In this document: positions 44,758 through 53,014 of the stretch, one piece after another | Layout of the letters: the number at the start of each line of letters is the position of its first letter | Numbering within the stretch: the stretch's first letter is position 1 | NCBI GenBank assembly: GCA_030064835.1 | Contig: JASJEE010000001.1 | Location: forward strand, 1-64,000 | DNA: 64,000 nt | Reading direction: 5' to 3' | DNA from: Microcoleaceae cyanobacterium MO_207.B10 | Lineage (GTDB): Bacteria > Cyanobacteriota > Cyanobacteriia > Cyanobacteriales > Microcoleaceae | Notes under the pieces: model-generated | The model's database searches: none | What the model saw: the letters and a program-made list of their open reading frames with translations, nothing else | Told to the model about the DNA's origin: nothing | Position numbers and translations under genes: made by a program

Positions 44758-45552
44758 TCATTTTCTACACTTAATAATTCCATAAACTCCTCGCTTTTCT
44801 ACCTCTAAGCTCTCTTGAACAAATCCCGCCTTTAACATAATATTCAACAATTCATCTACAGAAAAAAAACGAAATACAATACTTGGCAAAGGTTTCATAA
44901 AAGTCGTAGCAAATAACTTCCCACCTGTAGACAATACTCGGTAAATATTGTTAATTCCTTGTTCGGTATTAGGCCAACAATGCATTGCTGCTCCAGAATA
45001 AATAGCCTCTATAGAATTATCAGCAAAAGGTAGCATTTCTACATCTCCCCGAATCAGCATAATTTTGCTCAATGGAATATTTTCTTGTTTCATTTTTTGC
45101 TGCAATTCATTTAGCATGAACTCCGAATAGTCTAAAGCTATTACCTGTTTATACTTTCCTGTTTTTATCAGTTGTCTTGCCATAATACCGGAACCGCAGC
45201 TAATATCAACTACTACTTCTGAATCATTTCCGAAAAACTGTTTAACTTCCCCAAATTCTACTTCCATTCCGCCAAGATTCCGCAATCCCATTGCCCAAAT
45301 AGGAGGCAATATTCGTTCATATAAAAGTGGAATTATTTGGCTGCGAAATAACTGAGTTCGTAGAGGTTTAGTTTCTGATTTTTTTTGAGATTGTGTTTGT
45401 ATAGATTCAGGAGTTAAGTCTATAAAATTTTCAGGTATTTTTGTGATTTTATTTCTAAAGTTATTTAGACAAATAGTACAGTTTTGTGGTAACTCTACTA
45501 AATTCAAATGACAAATAGGACAAACAATAATTGTGTTGGTGATTGACATCAT
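44758..45552 (-). CDS. SAM methyltransferase with N-terminal zinc ribbon
   Basis: A 264-residue protein. The N-terminus has CPICHLNLVELPQNCTIC, a zinc-ribbon pair of CxxC. A class I methyltransferase core follows: VVVDISCGSGIMARQLI (motif I), VIALDYSEFMLNEL, DVEMLPFADNSIEAIYSGAA and STGGKLFATTF. The sequence resembles plastid-targeted plant methyltransferases of unknown substrate and their cyanobacterial relatives. The C-terminal VDELLNIMLKAGF and GVYGIIKCRK complete the family pattern. Start ATG at 45552 or the adjacent ATG at 45549. Monocistronic. Confidence 0.82.
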   Translation of the reverse strand: MMSITNTIIVCPICHLNLVELPQNCTICLNNFRNKITKIPENFIDLTPESIQTQSQKKSETKPLRTQLFRSQIIPLLYERILPPIWAMGLRNLGGMEVEFGEVKQFFGNDSEVVVDISCGSGIMARQLIKTGKYKQVIALDYSEFMLNELQQKMKQENIPLSKIMLIRGDVEMLPFADNSIEAIYSGAAMHCWPNTEQGINNIYRVLSTGGKLFATTFMKPLPSIVFRFFSVDELLNIMLKAGFVQESLEVEKRGVYGIIKCRK

Positions 45553-45631
45553 ACTAAATTGATAAATTTTGCTACAAATACATTTGTAGGTTTTAGGTGG
45601 TAGGTGATAGGTTCCAGGTAGGGAATAAATC

Positions 45632-45766
45632 CAGGGCTATTTCATTCTAGAATCAAGTGAGGATTTTACTAGCTTTTAGAGATTGGTTGATAGAACCTTC
45701 AATCCTTGAAAAGGCATATTTTCGTGGTTTGCACAAAAAGTCATAAATTAGAACGAAATAGCCCTG
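45632..45766. mobile_element. R8 element (135 bp, 10-bp target duplication)
   Basis: CAGGGCTATTTCATTCTAG at the left and TTAGAACGAAATAGCCCTG at the right are inverted ends of about 19 bp with few mismatches. Flanked by a perfect 10-bp direct repeat GGAATAAATC (45622-45631 and 45767-45776). Non-coding. The end sequence resembles the AGGGCTGTTT-ended insert at 26683. Confidence 0.8.
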
Positions 45767-45776
45767 GGAATAAATC

Positions 45777-46082
45777 TCGATCGGGTATTTATAGCTGTGT
45801 TATCTCTTTAAATTAAATTATCGAATTATCGAATTTATTTATAACATTATTTTTTCACCCCTTGTATTATAGCAATTTCAATCAATCTTCTCCCCGCAGA
45901 AGCGGAGGGTTATTAGAGTAAAATATTCTGCCCAAGGGAAATGGAAAATTTGCACTTACCATCTAAAACCTTGAATAATTAATCTAGCAATTTGCGTGAA
46001 AATGGTATTCTACCTACCACCTAAAACCTAAAACCTAACACCTTTAAATCAACCAATATAGCAATATTTTCTAAAAATGGTA
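45777..46082. other. Intergenic DNA with CCTAAAA heptamers
   Basis: 46013-46043 is a run of related 7-mers (ACCTAAAACCTAAAACCTAA). A GC hairpin CTCCCCGCAGAAGCGGAGG lies near 45890. No gene seen. Similar heptamers occur at 48066-48108. Confidence 0.4.
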
Positions 46083-47033
46083 TTACTTCAAATATTCATC
46101 AAAAAAATCCATTGCCATATCTATCAAAACCGGATCAAAATCTTCACCTCTACCATGATAATGCCCCCAATTAGGCTTTTTAACAAACTCAACTTCTACC
46201 CCTTTTTCTGATAAAGCATCTGCCAATAAAACACTTTGACTTATCGGCACAATATTATCTTTTTCTCCGTGCATAATTAAAAAAGGTGGGTCTTGAGCAT
46301 CAACATAATTAATAGGATTTGCTAGAGCTGCTAATTCTAAATTTTTCGATACAACTCCACCTAATAATTTATGAGTTGCCACTGTATAAACATACCATTC
46401 TTTATCTTTATACTTTTCCTCTACCGCAGCATTAATAGGTTCCTCAAAAGCAGGAGGAACTTGAGTAAAATCTGTAGGTGGATACCATGCACAAACAGCT
46501 TTTACCGCACTAGATATTCCCTGATTATTATTTTTTGGTTCCAACTTCTCTACCCCTGCTGATGTACCTAATAAAGCACTTAAATGCCCACCAGCAGAAG
46601 GTCCCCAAGCACCAAAATTATTGGGGTCTAAATTATACTTATCTGCATTTTTTCTAAGCCAACGAACAGCATTTTTAACATCTTGAATTTGAGCTGGAAA
46701 TATTGCTTCACTACTAAACCGATAACTAATACAAGCCATCGCATAATTTCTTTGCACGACAATTTTGCCTGGGCAATATTCTTTTTCTCCCCTTAGCCAA
46801 CTTCCACCATGAATATATATTAAAAGAGGTAAAGGTTTATCTGGTTTTTTCTGTGGCAAGTATAAATCTAAAAGCAGTGATTTTTCTTGATTTTGAAAAG
46901 TATAATTCCCATAAACAAGATTTTGTAAAACTTTAACTTCTGTCGGCTTTTGCTGACAACTCGTAATTAAAAATGTCAGAATTAATAACACAAATTTAGA
47001 AATAATCTTGTTGGCATAGCTAGAAAAAGTCAT
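46083..47033 (-). CDS. Lipoprotein alpha/beta hydrolase (esterase/lipase)
   Basis: 316 residues from the ATG at 47033. The N-terminus is a lipoprotein signal (FVLLILTFLITSC with lipobox Cys), so it is anchored outside the cytoplasm. The catalytic domain shows LLIYIHGGSWLRGE (HGG oxyanion hole), FGAWGPSAGGHLSALL (GPSAG nucleophile Ser), IMHGEKDNIVPISQS (Asp) and NWGHYHG (His). This is the BD-FAE/hormone-sensitive-lipase-like group, usually acting on small esters or polysaccharide acetyl groups. The longer frame starting at 47090 would place 19 residues before the signal peptide and is unlikely. Confidence 0.87.
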   Translation of the reverse strand: MTFSSYANKIISKFVLLILTFLITSCQQKPTEVKVLQNLVYGNYTFQNQEKSLLLDLYLPQKKPDKPLPLLIYIHGGSWLRGEKEYCPGKIVVQRNYAMACISYRFSSEAIFPAQIQDVKNAVRWLRKNADKYNLDPNNFGAWGPSAGGHLSALLGTSAGVEKLEPKNNNQGISSAVKAVCAWYPPTDFTQVPPAFEEPINAAVEEKYKDKEWYVYTVATHKLLGGVVSKNLELAALANPINYVDAQDPPFLIMHGEKDNIVPISQSVLLADALSEKGVEVEFVKKPNWGHYHGRGEDFDPVLIDMAMDFFDEYLK

Positions 47034-47078
47034 ACTTAAAAACCTAATTTGGAATAGTGATATAGCAATTCCCATATT

Positions 47079-47182
47079 AAACATCTCCAATAATAAAAAA
47101 TAAAATCAATTATCGCAAATAAAATATTAGTTATTCCTGCCTGCTCTTTACTCCCTGCTCTCTATTTTCCGGAGAGGTCTAT
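47079..47182. repeat. R5 element copy 3
   Basis: AAACATCTCCAATAATAAAA at the left, ATTTTCCGGAGAGGTCTA at the right, interior ATAAAATCAATTATCG as in other R5 copies. Confidence 0.55.
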
Positions 47183-47351
47183 TCGTAAACTACACTCATT
47201 CGTTTGTTTAAGAAAACGGGGAATGGGAACAGGAAATAAAAAGATAAAAGATAACTGTACCTCACAAGCTTGAGAAATTATATAACTAGAATACACCCAA
47301 AACTAACTTTATTACTTCACTTACAACTAAAAAATATTAAAGTTGTTAATA
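47183..47351. other. Intergenic DNA with partial R9
   Basis: CATTCGTTTGTTTAAG (47199-47214) and TGTACCTCACAAGCTTGAG (about 47258-47276) are the right half of an R9-like element, close in sequence to 39070-39118. No gene. Confidence 0.35.
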
Positions 47352-47489
47352 TATAGCAATTCGCCCATAGGTTATGACAAATTAAAAAGTAAATAAAAAA
47401 GTTGAAACTCCCACCTGTTCCCTTTTTCCTCTTCCCTCTTCCAGAAAAAGCAGTAAGATTTTTGCCACGAATAAAATAGGATTGCTATA
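47352..47489. repeat. R10 element copy 3
   Basis: TATAGCAATTCGCCCATAGG at the left, AAAATAGGATTGCTATA at the right, interior TTATGACAAATTAAAAAGT as in the copy at 19124. Confidence 0.7.
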
Positions 47490-47498
47490 TTCTGATAA

Positions 47499-47688
47499 TA
47501 TAGCAATTCCCATGCTGGTGAGGTACAAAATTCCTTGGTTTTAGGGAACAGGGAACAGGGAATAGGAAACAGGGAATAGGGAATAGGGAATAGGGAATAG
47601 GGAATAGGAAACAGGGAATAGGGAATAGGGAATAGGGAATAGGAACAAATAAAAATAGGTGTACCTCATTAGGCTGAGAAACGCTATA
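47499..47688. repeat. R9 element copy 4 with a GGGAATA array
   Basis: TATAGCAATTCCCATGC and GTGAGGTACA at the left, GTGTACCTCATTAGGC and AACGCTATA at the right. The interior (about 47545-47640) is a long run of GGGAATA heptamers and close variants. The open frame across it is a repeat artefact. Confidence 0.65.
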
Positions 47689-47861
47689 ATAACCATCAAT
47701 AACTTATTCAAAGTCAAAAATTCAATATTAATTCTGACCAAAAAATTAGGTCTCAAGCCTCCCCTTGAATAGGGTATAAAGAAAGAAACTTCCGTATGAA
47801 AACTGCTGTAGAATTAAAGAAGGTTGTAAGTGATAGATTATGTAAAGATTCAGGAGTTATA

Positions 47862-47946
47862 TCAAGTAATATTAATTAACCACAATGTAGTTGCATGCAA
47901 CGTCCCTACGAGTCCCTACGAGCTTGGGGAAAGATTGTTTATTACA
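47862..47946 (-). repeat. R13 palindromic repeat, uninterrupted copy
   Basis: The core AGTTGCATGCAACGTCCCTAC is partly palindromic (GTTGCATGCAAC), with an extra tandem GAGTCCCTAC. The flanks AATATTAATTAACCAC and CTTGGGGAAAGATTG match, in reverse, the copy around 26390-26620 that carries an R3 insertion. Confidence 0.6.
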
Positions 47947-48106
47947 GTTATTTAATGAGACATGATATTAGTAGAAGAAAGTTTTTTTCCGCACAAAATT
48001 ATCAGCTTCCACAAAGCTACCTTTTTCCCACAAAAAAATTTCCTTCCTACTTACTTAGCTAATTAATTTCAACACCTAAAACCTACCACCTACCACCTAA
48101 CACCTA

Positions 48107-48922
48107 CTACATACCAGCAACTTCCTTTATCGGAACAAGCAACTCCAAAGGCAACTTCAGCATATTTAAAGTAGTTTCCTCTTTTCCCTGATTATTGGGC
48201 CCGTGATAGTCACTGCCGCCAGTCATCAACAACCCATACCTTTCGCACAACTCTTTTAAATTTCTGACTTGAGTCGGAGAGTGACAGGGATGAAAAACTT
48301 CCACCCCCATCAAACCAACTTCTACCATTTCCGGTAATACTTCCTCCACCTTTCCCCCACGGAAGAGATAGGGATGCGCCCAAACAGCAACCGCACCACA
48401 ACTACGCAATAAATTAATACCTTCAACTATAGAAAACTTTTCATAATGAACATAAGCAGGTTTATCATCCCCCAACCAACGATCAAAAGCTTCTTGAGGC
48501 GATCGCACATAACCCGCTTTTACCAAAGCCATGGCAATATGTGGTCTTCCCGGTGCTACTCCCCCATCCATTTTAGGTAACTTTATAGCATAGCCCAACT
48601 TAGCTAATTTTTCTACCATCAACTTAGCTCGCCGATGTCTACCAGCAATGCGATCGCTCAACGGCTCCACTAACTTATTAGCATCTGGATAAAACCCCAG
48701 AATATGAAGCGAACAATTATTATGAACCGTACTTAATTCTATACCAGGTACTATTTCTATGTTGTATTCCCTCGCTACATTAATTGCTTCATCCCAACCA
48801 GATAATGTATCATGGTCAGTTATCGCTAATGCCTTTACTCCGCAACTTGCTGCTTTGTTAACCAATTCAGTAGGAGTGAGGGAGCCATCGGAATAGGTAG
48901 TATGACAGTGAAGTTCTAACAT
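48107..48922 (-). CDS. PHP-domain phosphoesterase (TrpH/RNase AM-like)
   Basis: A 271-residue metal-dependent phosphoesterase. Metal-ligand motifs of the PHP fold: MLELHCHTTYSDGSLTP (HxH...D), ALAITDHDTLSGW (DHD), VPGIELST (E), VWAHPYLFRGG (H) and LMTGGSDYHGPN (DxH). Close to TrpH/YciV, shown in E. coli to be a 5'-3' exonuclease on short RNA and 3',5'-nucleoside bisphosphates. Start ATG at 48922. The sequence just after its stop (48066-48106) is a run of ACCTACC-type heptamers. Confidence 0.9.
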   Translation of the reverse strand: MLELHCHTTYSDGSLTPTELVNKAASCGVKALAITDHDTLSGWDEAINVAREYNIEIVPGIELSTVHNNCSLHILGFYPDANKLVEPLSDRIAGRHRRAKLMVEKLAKLGYAIKLPKMDGGVAPGRPHIAMALVKAGYVRSPQEAFDRWLGDDKPAYVHYEKFSIVEGINLLRSCGAVAVWAHPYLFRGGKVEEVLPEMVEVGLMGVEVFHPCHSPTQVRNLKELCERYGLLMTGGSDYHGPNNQGKEETTLNMLKLPLELLVPIKEVAGM

Positions 48923-49116
48923 TAGCTTTTTTTACAATTAATAAATTCAAAAGACACCCATTTTGAAACTTTATGGATGTCTACACCAGTAATTATTCAA
49001 TATTATTATTATGCAACGAATTTGAAAAAACAAGTAGTTACTATTTACTGATTTATATAATATCGAGAACCTACTAAAATTTTATAGCAGCTCCCTTCTC
49101 CTAATTTTTGTCATCT

Positions 49117-49275
49117 CTATCTAAGACACTCTACCCTCAACTTCCGGATCATTTCCACTAAGACTTCTGTTTTCGTTTTTTGGGTTTTACAACAGAAGTC
49201 CTCTAAATTTTGAAAGTCGGATTCTGTTAATCGGATTGTCAGCACCTTGTTTGATGGGGGTTTAGTTCTGGCCAT
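49117..49275 (-). CDS. Small ribbon-helix-helix regulator, 52 residues
   Basis: MARTKPPSNKVLTIRLTESD then FQNLEDFCCKTQKTKTEVLV and EMIRKLRVECLR. The VLTIRLTESDFQNLEDFC strand-helix and KTEVLVEMIRKL second helix match the RHH (CopG/Arc-like) DNA-binding fold at typical length. Start ATG at 49275 (49273-49275); the stop is TAG. Divergent from the small gene at 49501. Similar GTACATACAA boxes lie next to both start regions, pointing to autoregulation. It could be the antitoxin of a pair or a simple repressor. Confidence 0.75.
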   Translation of the reverse strand: MARTKPPSNKVLTIRLTESDFQNLEDFCCKTQKTKTEVLVEMIRKLRVECLR

Positions 49276-49281
49276 GGTCTA

Positions 49282-49302
49282 GTAAACGTACATACAATAT
49301 AC
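49282..49302. promoter_or_regulatory. Operator-like box near the RHH gene
   Basis: GTAAACGTACATACAATATA then C, 7 bases upstream of the RHH start codon. Its inverse (GTATGTACGTTGTTTAC) lies at 49445-49461. Confidence 0.5.
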
Positions 49303-49430
49303 TTCTATTTTACTCACATTATCGTAGCATTGTATATCTCACAATTATTTGGATTCAGAAAAATTTTTGCTCCCTCGCTCAATTCAAATGGCCAATAAAT
49401 GGCCACCTATTTGACAAATCTTAGCAATAC

Positions 49431-49461
49431 GTATACAATACTTTGTATGTACGTTGTTTAC
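49431..49461. promoter_or_regulatory. Operator-like box near the 41-residue peptide gene
   Basis: GTATACAATACTTTGTATG followed by TACGTTGTTTAC: an internal inverted pair (ATACAA / TTGTAT) plus the inverse of the box at 49282. About 40 bases upstream of the start at 49501. Confidence 0.5.
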
Positions 49462-49500
49462 ATTCAATTGACCAAAAACTAAAGGAGTAAATCTTAAATT

Positions 49501-49626
49501 ATGATTACTATTGATAAAGGTCTAGCATCTTTTGATACTCTAGTGAAAGTATTTAAGGAATATATGGACAGAGGTATAACGGTACTTTTCCTAGTTCTTG
49601 ATCAAATGGAGCAAAACTTAGACTAA
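49501..49626 (+). CDS. 41-residue peptide divergent from RHH gene
   Basis: MITIDKGLASFDTLVKVFKE then YMDRGITVLFLVLDQMEQNL and D. GGAG lies 13 bases upstream, and a strong terminator follows at 49657. The peptide has a helical first half and a hydrophobic stretch ITVLFLVL, short for a membrane helix. I do not recognise the family. The dedicated terminator, promoter-side operator boxes and divergent RHH gene argue that it is a real gene. Possible roles: small toxin, inhibitor or regulatory peptide. Confidence 0.55.
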   Translation: MITIDKGLASFDTLVKVFKEYMDRGITVLFLVLDQMEQNLD

Positions 49627-49656
49627 GGGGCACCTGAACTCAAAAATTCAGAGAAG

Positions 49657-49687
49657 CCTCCCTAATTTGGACAGGGAGGATTTTTTT
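49657..49687 (+). terminator. Rho-independent terminator of the small peptide gene
   Basis: CCTCCCT-AATTTGGAC-AGGGAGG, a perfect 7-bp stem followed by ATTTTTTT, 31 bases after the stop at 49626. Confidence 0.88.
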
Positions 49688-49987
49688 GTCTTAAATTATG
49701 GGATAGATTAAGCTTAAACAAAGCAGGCCATACATAGAAGACTTAAATCAGGAAACAAACTAGCTTTAGTCAATCAAGCTATGGTTATTATTTAATAATT
49801 AGTTTTTAATCATCTGAATTAGTACCAGATAATTCAGTAGATAAAACATCATTAGGATCTAGATACAGGTATAGAAAATTCAGTTAAAATACGTAATTAT
49901 TACAGGACGTGACACAAATGAGATTCATTGTGAGAAACTATCTAGAATCCGGTCAATCATCTTTAGAAAATCCCTACTAATATTCAG
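49688..49987. other. Intergenic DNA upstream of the GH104 gene
   Basis: A 20-codon frame at 49918-49980 (MRFIVRNYLESGQSSLENPY) ends 7 bases before the next start and is preceded by AGGACG. It could be a leader peptide but has no supporting feature. Otherwise nothing seen. Confidence 0.35.
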
Positions 49988-51133
49988 ATGCGTTCTGTCA
50001 GACCTAAAATCATTATTAGAAAGAGACGTAAATCTTCTCAAGTGCGCCGTATGCTCTTCAAACGTCTAATATTTGTTTCAATAGTTATCTTCTCTTTCAT
50101 CTCCTTTTTCCAAATTTTCAAAGGAAACTCAAACATTAATCCCCAGAAATTAACCACATTAATTTCCCCGTCAACTTCCCCCAGTAAATATGAATACAAT
50201 GACGAAAATAAATGGCCTCCGCTAGCAATGAAAGGGGGAGATCCTTATATCCGAGCCCTAATGCGAACTATTTCAGCCAGTGAGTCCAATTATTCCCAAC
50301 CCTATCATGTTGTTTACACTGGTAAAACAGTATCCGATCTGAGCCATCATCCAGACTGGTGTATCACGATTGTTTCTGGGCCAAATAAAGGAAATTGCAG
50401 TACCGCCGCTGGACGATATCAAATGTTAACAAATACTTGGTTTACCATGGCAAAACGTTATCATCCCAAACGTGGTTGGTTTATGTTTTGGGAGTCTTAT
50501 AGTTTTGAACCTAAATATCAAGATGCTGTGGTGCATGGTTGGTTGAGCGATCGTAAATATTGGAAAGCAGATATTCCAGGGTTATTAAGAAAGGAAAAGT
50601 TAGATCGGGTTTTGCGGTTATTATCTGGAACATGGACAAGTTTAGGATATGGTATTGAAACTAACTCCATGAGTCGTCATTTACCAACCGTTTATCAACA
50701 GTTTTTAGCAGAGGAATTAAGTCTTTCTGGAAATGATTTTCAGAAAAATCAAGAAAATTTTCTCATCGTAGAATATTTTCCCAAAGACGTTGATAATGGA
50801 GTAGTTGAAAAAGCCCTGAGAACGTTAGATTATCAGTTAATTCTTTTACCAACTGTCGTAGTAGATCTACCCACTAATTCAATTTGGTTTGGTTCAGAAG
50901 TTAATATAGAAGCAGTTAAATTAGTTGCAGAGACACTAATAAATTCAGGAGTAGAAATTAAAGCGATACGACCCTTTCGTAAAACAGCCGTATTTTCTGA
51001 TTTATTAATTCAAGTGGGAGCTGACCCAGAGATAAAAAATAGACCGTCTTTAAGTTTAGAAGAAATTCGGAACCAATCAAATTTTACTAGAGGCGATCGC
51101 TTTGATCAAGCTGCTAATATTAAATATCAATAA
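49988..51133 (+). CDS. GH104-type lysozyme with membrane anchor
   Basis: A 381-residue protein. Basic N-terminus and one hydrophobic helix (LIFVSIVIFSFISFFQIF) act as anchor or signal. Residues about 80-215 are the GH104 (lambda lysozyme-like) domain: ALMRTISASESNYSQPYHVV with the catalytic Glu, DLSHHPDWCITI, STAAGRYQMLTNTWFTM and QDAVVHGWLSDR. The last 140 residues form a separate alpha/beta domain (DYQLILLPTVVVDLPTNSIW, INSGVEIKAIRPFR) that I do not recognise. Probably cleaves peptidoglycan in the periplasm. Start ATG at 49988. The chemosensory operon begins 290 bp downstream and need not be linked. Confidence 0.83.
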   Translation: MRSVRPKIIIRKRRKSSQVRRMLFKRLIFVSIVIFSFISFFQIFKGNSNINPQKLTTLISPSTSPSKYEYNDENKWPPLAMKGGDPYIRALMRTISASESNYSQPYHVVYTGKTVSDLSHHPDWCITIVSGPNKGNCSTAAGRYQMLTNTWFTMAKRYHPKRGWFMFWESYSFEPKYQDAVVHGWLSDRKYWKADIPGLLRKEKLDRVLRLLSGTWTSLGYGIETNSMSRHLPTVYQQFLAEELSLSGNDFQKNQENFLIVEYFPKDVDNGVVEKALRTLDYQLILLPTVVVDLPTNSIWFGSEVNIEAVKLVAETLINSGVEIKAIRPFRKTAVFSDLLIQVGADPEIKNRPSLSLEEIRNQSNFTRGDRFDQAANIKYQ

Positions 51134-51423
51134 GAGATTGTTTTTCAAGGAAATATAAAAATGAGATAGGGAATAGGGAGGAAGAAATTAAGATAACTAT
51201 TTCTCACTTAAAAATCTAGGAATATATTTACCTCAAATCTCTAGAATTGAAAAACATAATTCAGCTATAAATATCTGATTAAGATTTATTCCCTATCCAA
51301 AAATTCTGGGATAAAGCCTCTCCATTTTATGGCTATCAATAATCTCATTAAATCTTTGCCCTCCGAGTAGGATTTAACTTACAATATTACAACCTTAAAA
51401 TTAATACCATTCAAGAAAAAAAC

Positions 51424-51936
51424 ATGGTGTTAGTACAAGAAATAGATATCCTCAGTAAACCCATGGCAAGTGGTAATCTCATACTCAAAAGTAATGCTGA
51501 AGAAGGAAAACTACATTTATTTTATGGTATATTGCTGGAAACGACCAGTAATTATCACAGAGTCAGACCTTGGCAACGAGCAATTAAATTACACTGCTTA
51601 GATTGGAACTATGAACCTTCACAAAGATTGTTAGATGACGATAAACCTTGGGAATATTTGCTACTTTATGATGGAATTATGCAAAATAAAATAAGTATTT
51701 ATCAGGCAAAAGCCGTCATCCGTAGTGTCACCTTAGAAGTATTATTTTCCTTAAGTAATTATGCAGATATAACTAATCAGTGGGAAGCAAATACAGATAG
51801 CAAATCAGAATTATCTCTAGGTCTAGCCTTGTCTTACCGGGAGGTAGAACCTATTTTCAGTAAAGTTACTCTGATACAAAATGTATGGAAAAAAAATTAT
51901 CCAAAAATATTTATCTACAACCAAAGATTTAATTAG
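51424..51936 (+). CDS. PATAN (DUF4388)-domain protein, lacking a receiver domain
   Basis: A 170-residue protein with a PatA N-terminal type domain (QEIDILSKPMASGNLILKSN, EEGKLHLFYGILLETTSNYH, RVRPWQRAIKLHCLDWNYEP, NKISIYQAKAVIRSVTLEVL). In PixG/PilG/PatA proteins this domain is followed by a receiver domain, giving about 400 residues; here it stops short. First gene of the chemosensory operon, 151 bp before the CheY gene. Position matches pixG/pilG, so it is likely a shortened version. Whether it is functional is unknown. Confidence 0.75.
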   Translation: MVLVQEIDILSKPMASGNLILKSNAEEGKLHLFYGILLETTSNYHRVRPWQRAIKLHCLDWNYEPSQRLLDDDKPWEYLLLYDGIMQNKISIYQAKAVIRSVTLEVLFSLSNYADITNQWEANTDSKSELSLGLALSYREVEPIFSKVTLIQNVWKKNYPKIFIYNQRFN

Positions 51937-52087
51937 GAAGGAATAAGTTGAGCTTGCTATTGCTAATCTTATCCAAATCTGTTAATCAAACTATTTTATG
52001 AAGAAACATAAATTTTTGCAAAAATATTAAAAATACCAATCATTAGGAATTAAAATTAAATTAGTTTTCAAAGTGGAAAGATAAGAA

Positions 52088-52450
52088 ATGACAAGTGTGT
52101 TGATTGTAGAAGATAGCCCAACAGAAGCAAATATTCTGACTGAATGCTTACAAGAATCAGGCTTTGATGTCTTGAGTGTAACTACAGCAGAAGCAGCTAA
52201 AGCTATCCTTAATCAAAAAAACTTTGATGCAATTTTAATGGACGTTGTACTACCTGGTCAAAGCGGTTATGGTTTATGTAGGGAACTCAGAAATCAAGAA
52301 AATACTGCAAATATACCGATTATTATTTGTTCTAGTAAATCAGGGAAAATAGATCAAAAATGGGGTATGAAGCAAGGAGCTTCTGCCTATGTTCCGAAAC
52401 CCATCAACAAAGAAGAAATTGTATCCACATTAAAACGATTAGTTGTTTAA
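52088..52450 (+). CDS. CheY-like single-domain response regulator (PixH/PilH type)
   Basis: 120 residues forming one receiver domain. Acidic pocket in VLIVEDSPTEANILTECL, phosphorylation Asp in ILMDVVLPGQSGYGLC, conserved Ser/Thr in PIIICSSKS and Lys in AYVPKPINKEEI. No output domain, as in CheY/PixH. It precedes the CheW gene by 42 bp and would be phosphorylated by the CheA at 57587. Confidence 0.92.
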   Translation: MTSVLIVEDSPTEANILTECLQESGFDVLSVTTAEAAKAILNQKNFDAILMDVVLPGQSGYGLCRELRNQENTANIPIIICSSKSGKIDQKWGMKQGASAYVPKPINKEEIVSTLKRLVV

Positions 52451-52492
52451 AAAATATAGGCATTTAATTACTAATAATTCTGAAAAAAATCA

Positions 52493-52975
52493 ATGCCAAA
52501 ACAACCAGCATTAAGTAGTAGTATACAATTTATATCTATAGAAGTTTCTAATAATTTACCGCTAATACTATCTACCCGCGAACTGGATGAGGTCATAACT
52601 TTAGACCAGAAAACAATATTACAAATACCAGGTATGCCAACTGTAGTTGTAGGAGTTTTTCAGTCGGATGGGGAAATTATTTGGTTAATCGATATGGGTT
52701 TTTTAATGGGTTTTAATCCTTTGCTATCTACTGGATACTATCAGCAAAAACTGCGGGCAGTGAAAGTAAAAGTTGGAGATAGTTATCTGGCTTTATTAGT
52801 GCAAAAAGTAGGCAATTTAATAAATATTGAAAGCCAAAATATTACTGTGGCGAAATCTGCAAAAAGAGATGCACTTGTCAAGAGATTTATTAAGGGTACT
52901 TGTAGAAACTCGGTCGGAGCAAAAATGATGATTTTAGATATTGAAGCCATCATTAAATATCTAGAGTTATCCTAA
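52493..52975 (+). CDS. CheW-like coupling protein (PixI/PilI type)
   Basis: 160 residues with one CheW domain: FISIEVSNNLPLILSTRELD at the start, IPGMPTVVVGVFQSDGEIIW in the middle and the second barrel YLALLVQKVGNLINIESQNI. Couples the receptor at 53015 to CheA. The ATG at 52493 is the start; the gene ends 39 bp before the receptor gene. Confidence 0.9.
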   Translation: MPKQPALSSSIQFISIEVSNNLPLILSTRELDEVITLDQKTILQIPGMPTVVVGVFQSDGEIIWLIDMGFLMGFNPLLSTGYYQQKLRAVKVKVGDSYLALLVQKVGNLINIESQNITVAKSAKRDALVKRFIKGTCRNSVGAKMMILDIEAIIKYLELS

Positions 52976-53014
52976 AACTCAACAAATCAATGATTAGTAA
53001 TAACTAATAAAATT

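Noticed and set aside
47541-47756. 71-codon minus-strand frame rich in PYSLFP
   Set aside because: Translation of the GGGAATA heptamer array inside an R9 element.
52088-52450. CheY gene as the detached receiver half of the preceding PATAN protein
   Set aside because: It has its own start, a full receiver domain at CheY length and the position of pixH. The PATAN gene also lacks linker sequence toward it. The split-gene idea is possible but not supported.
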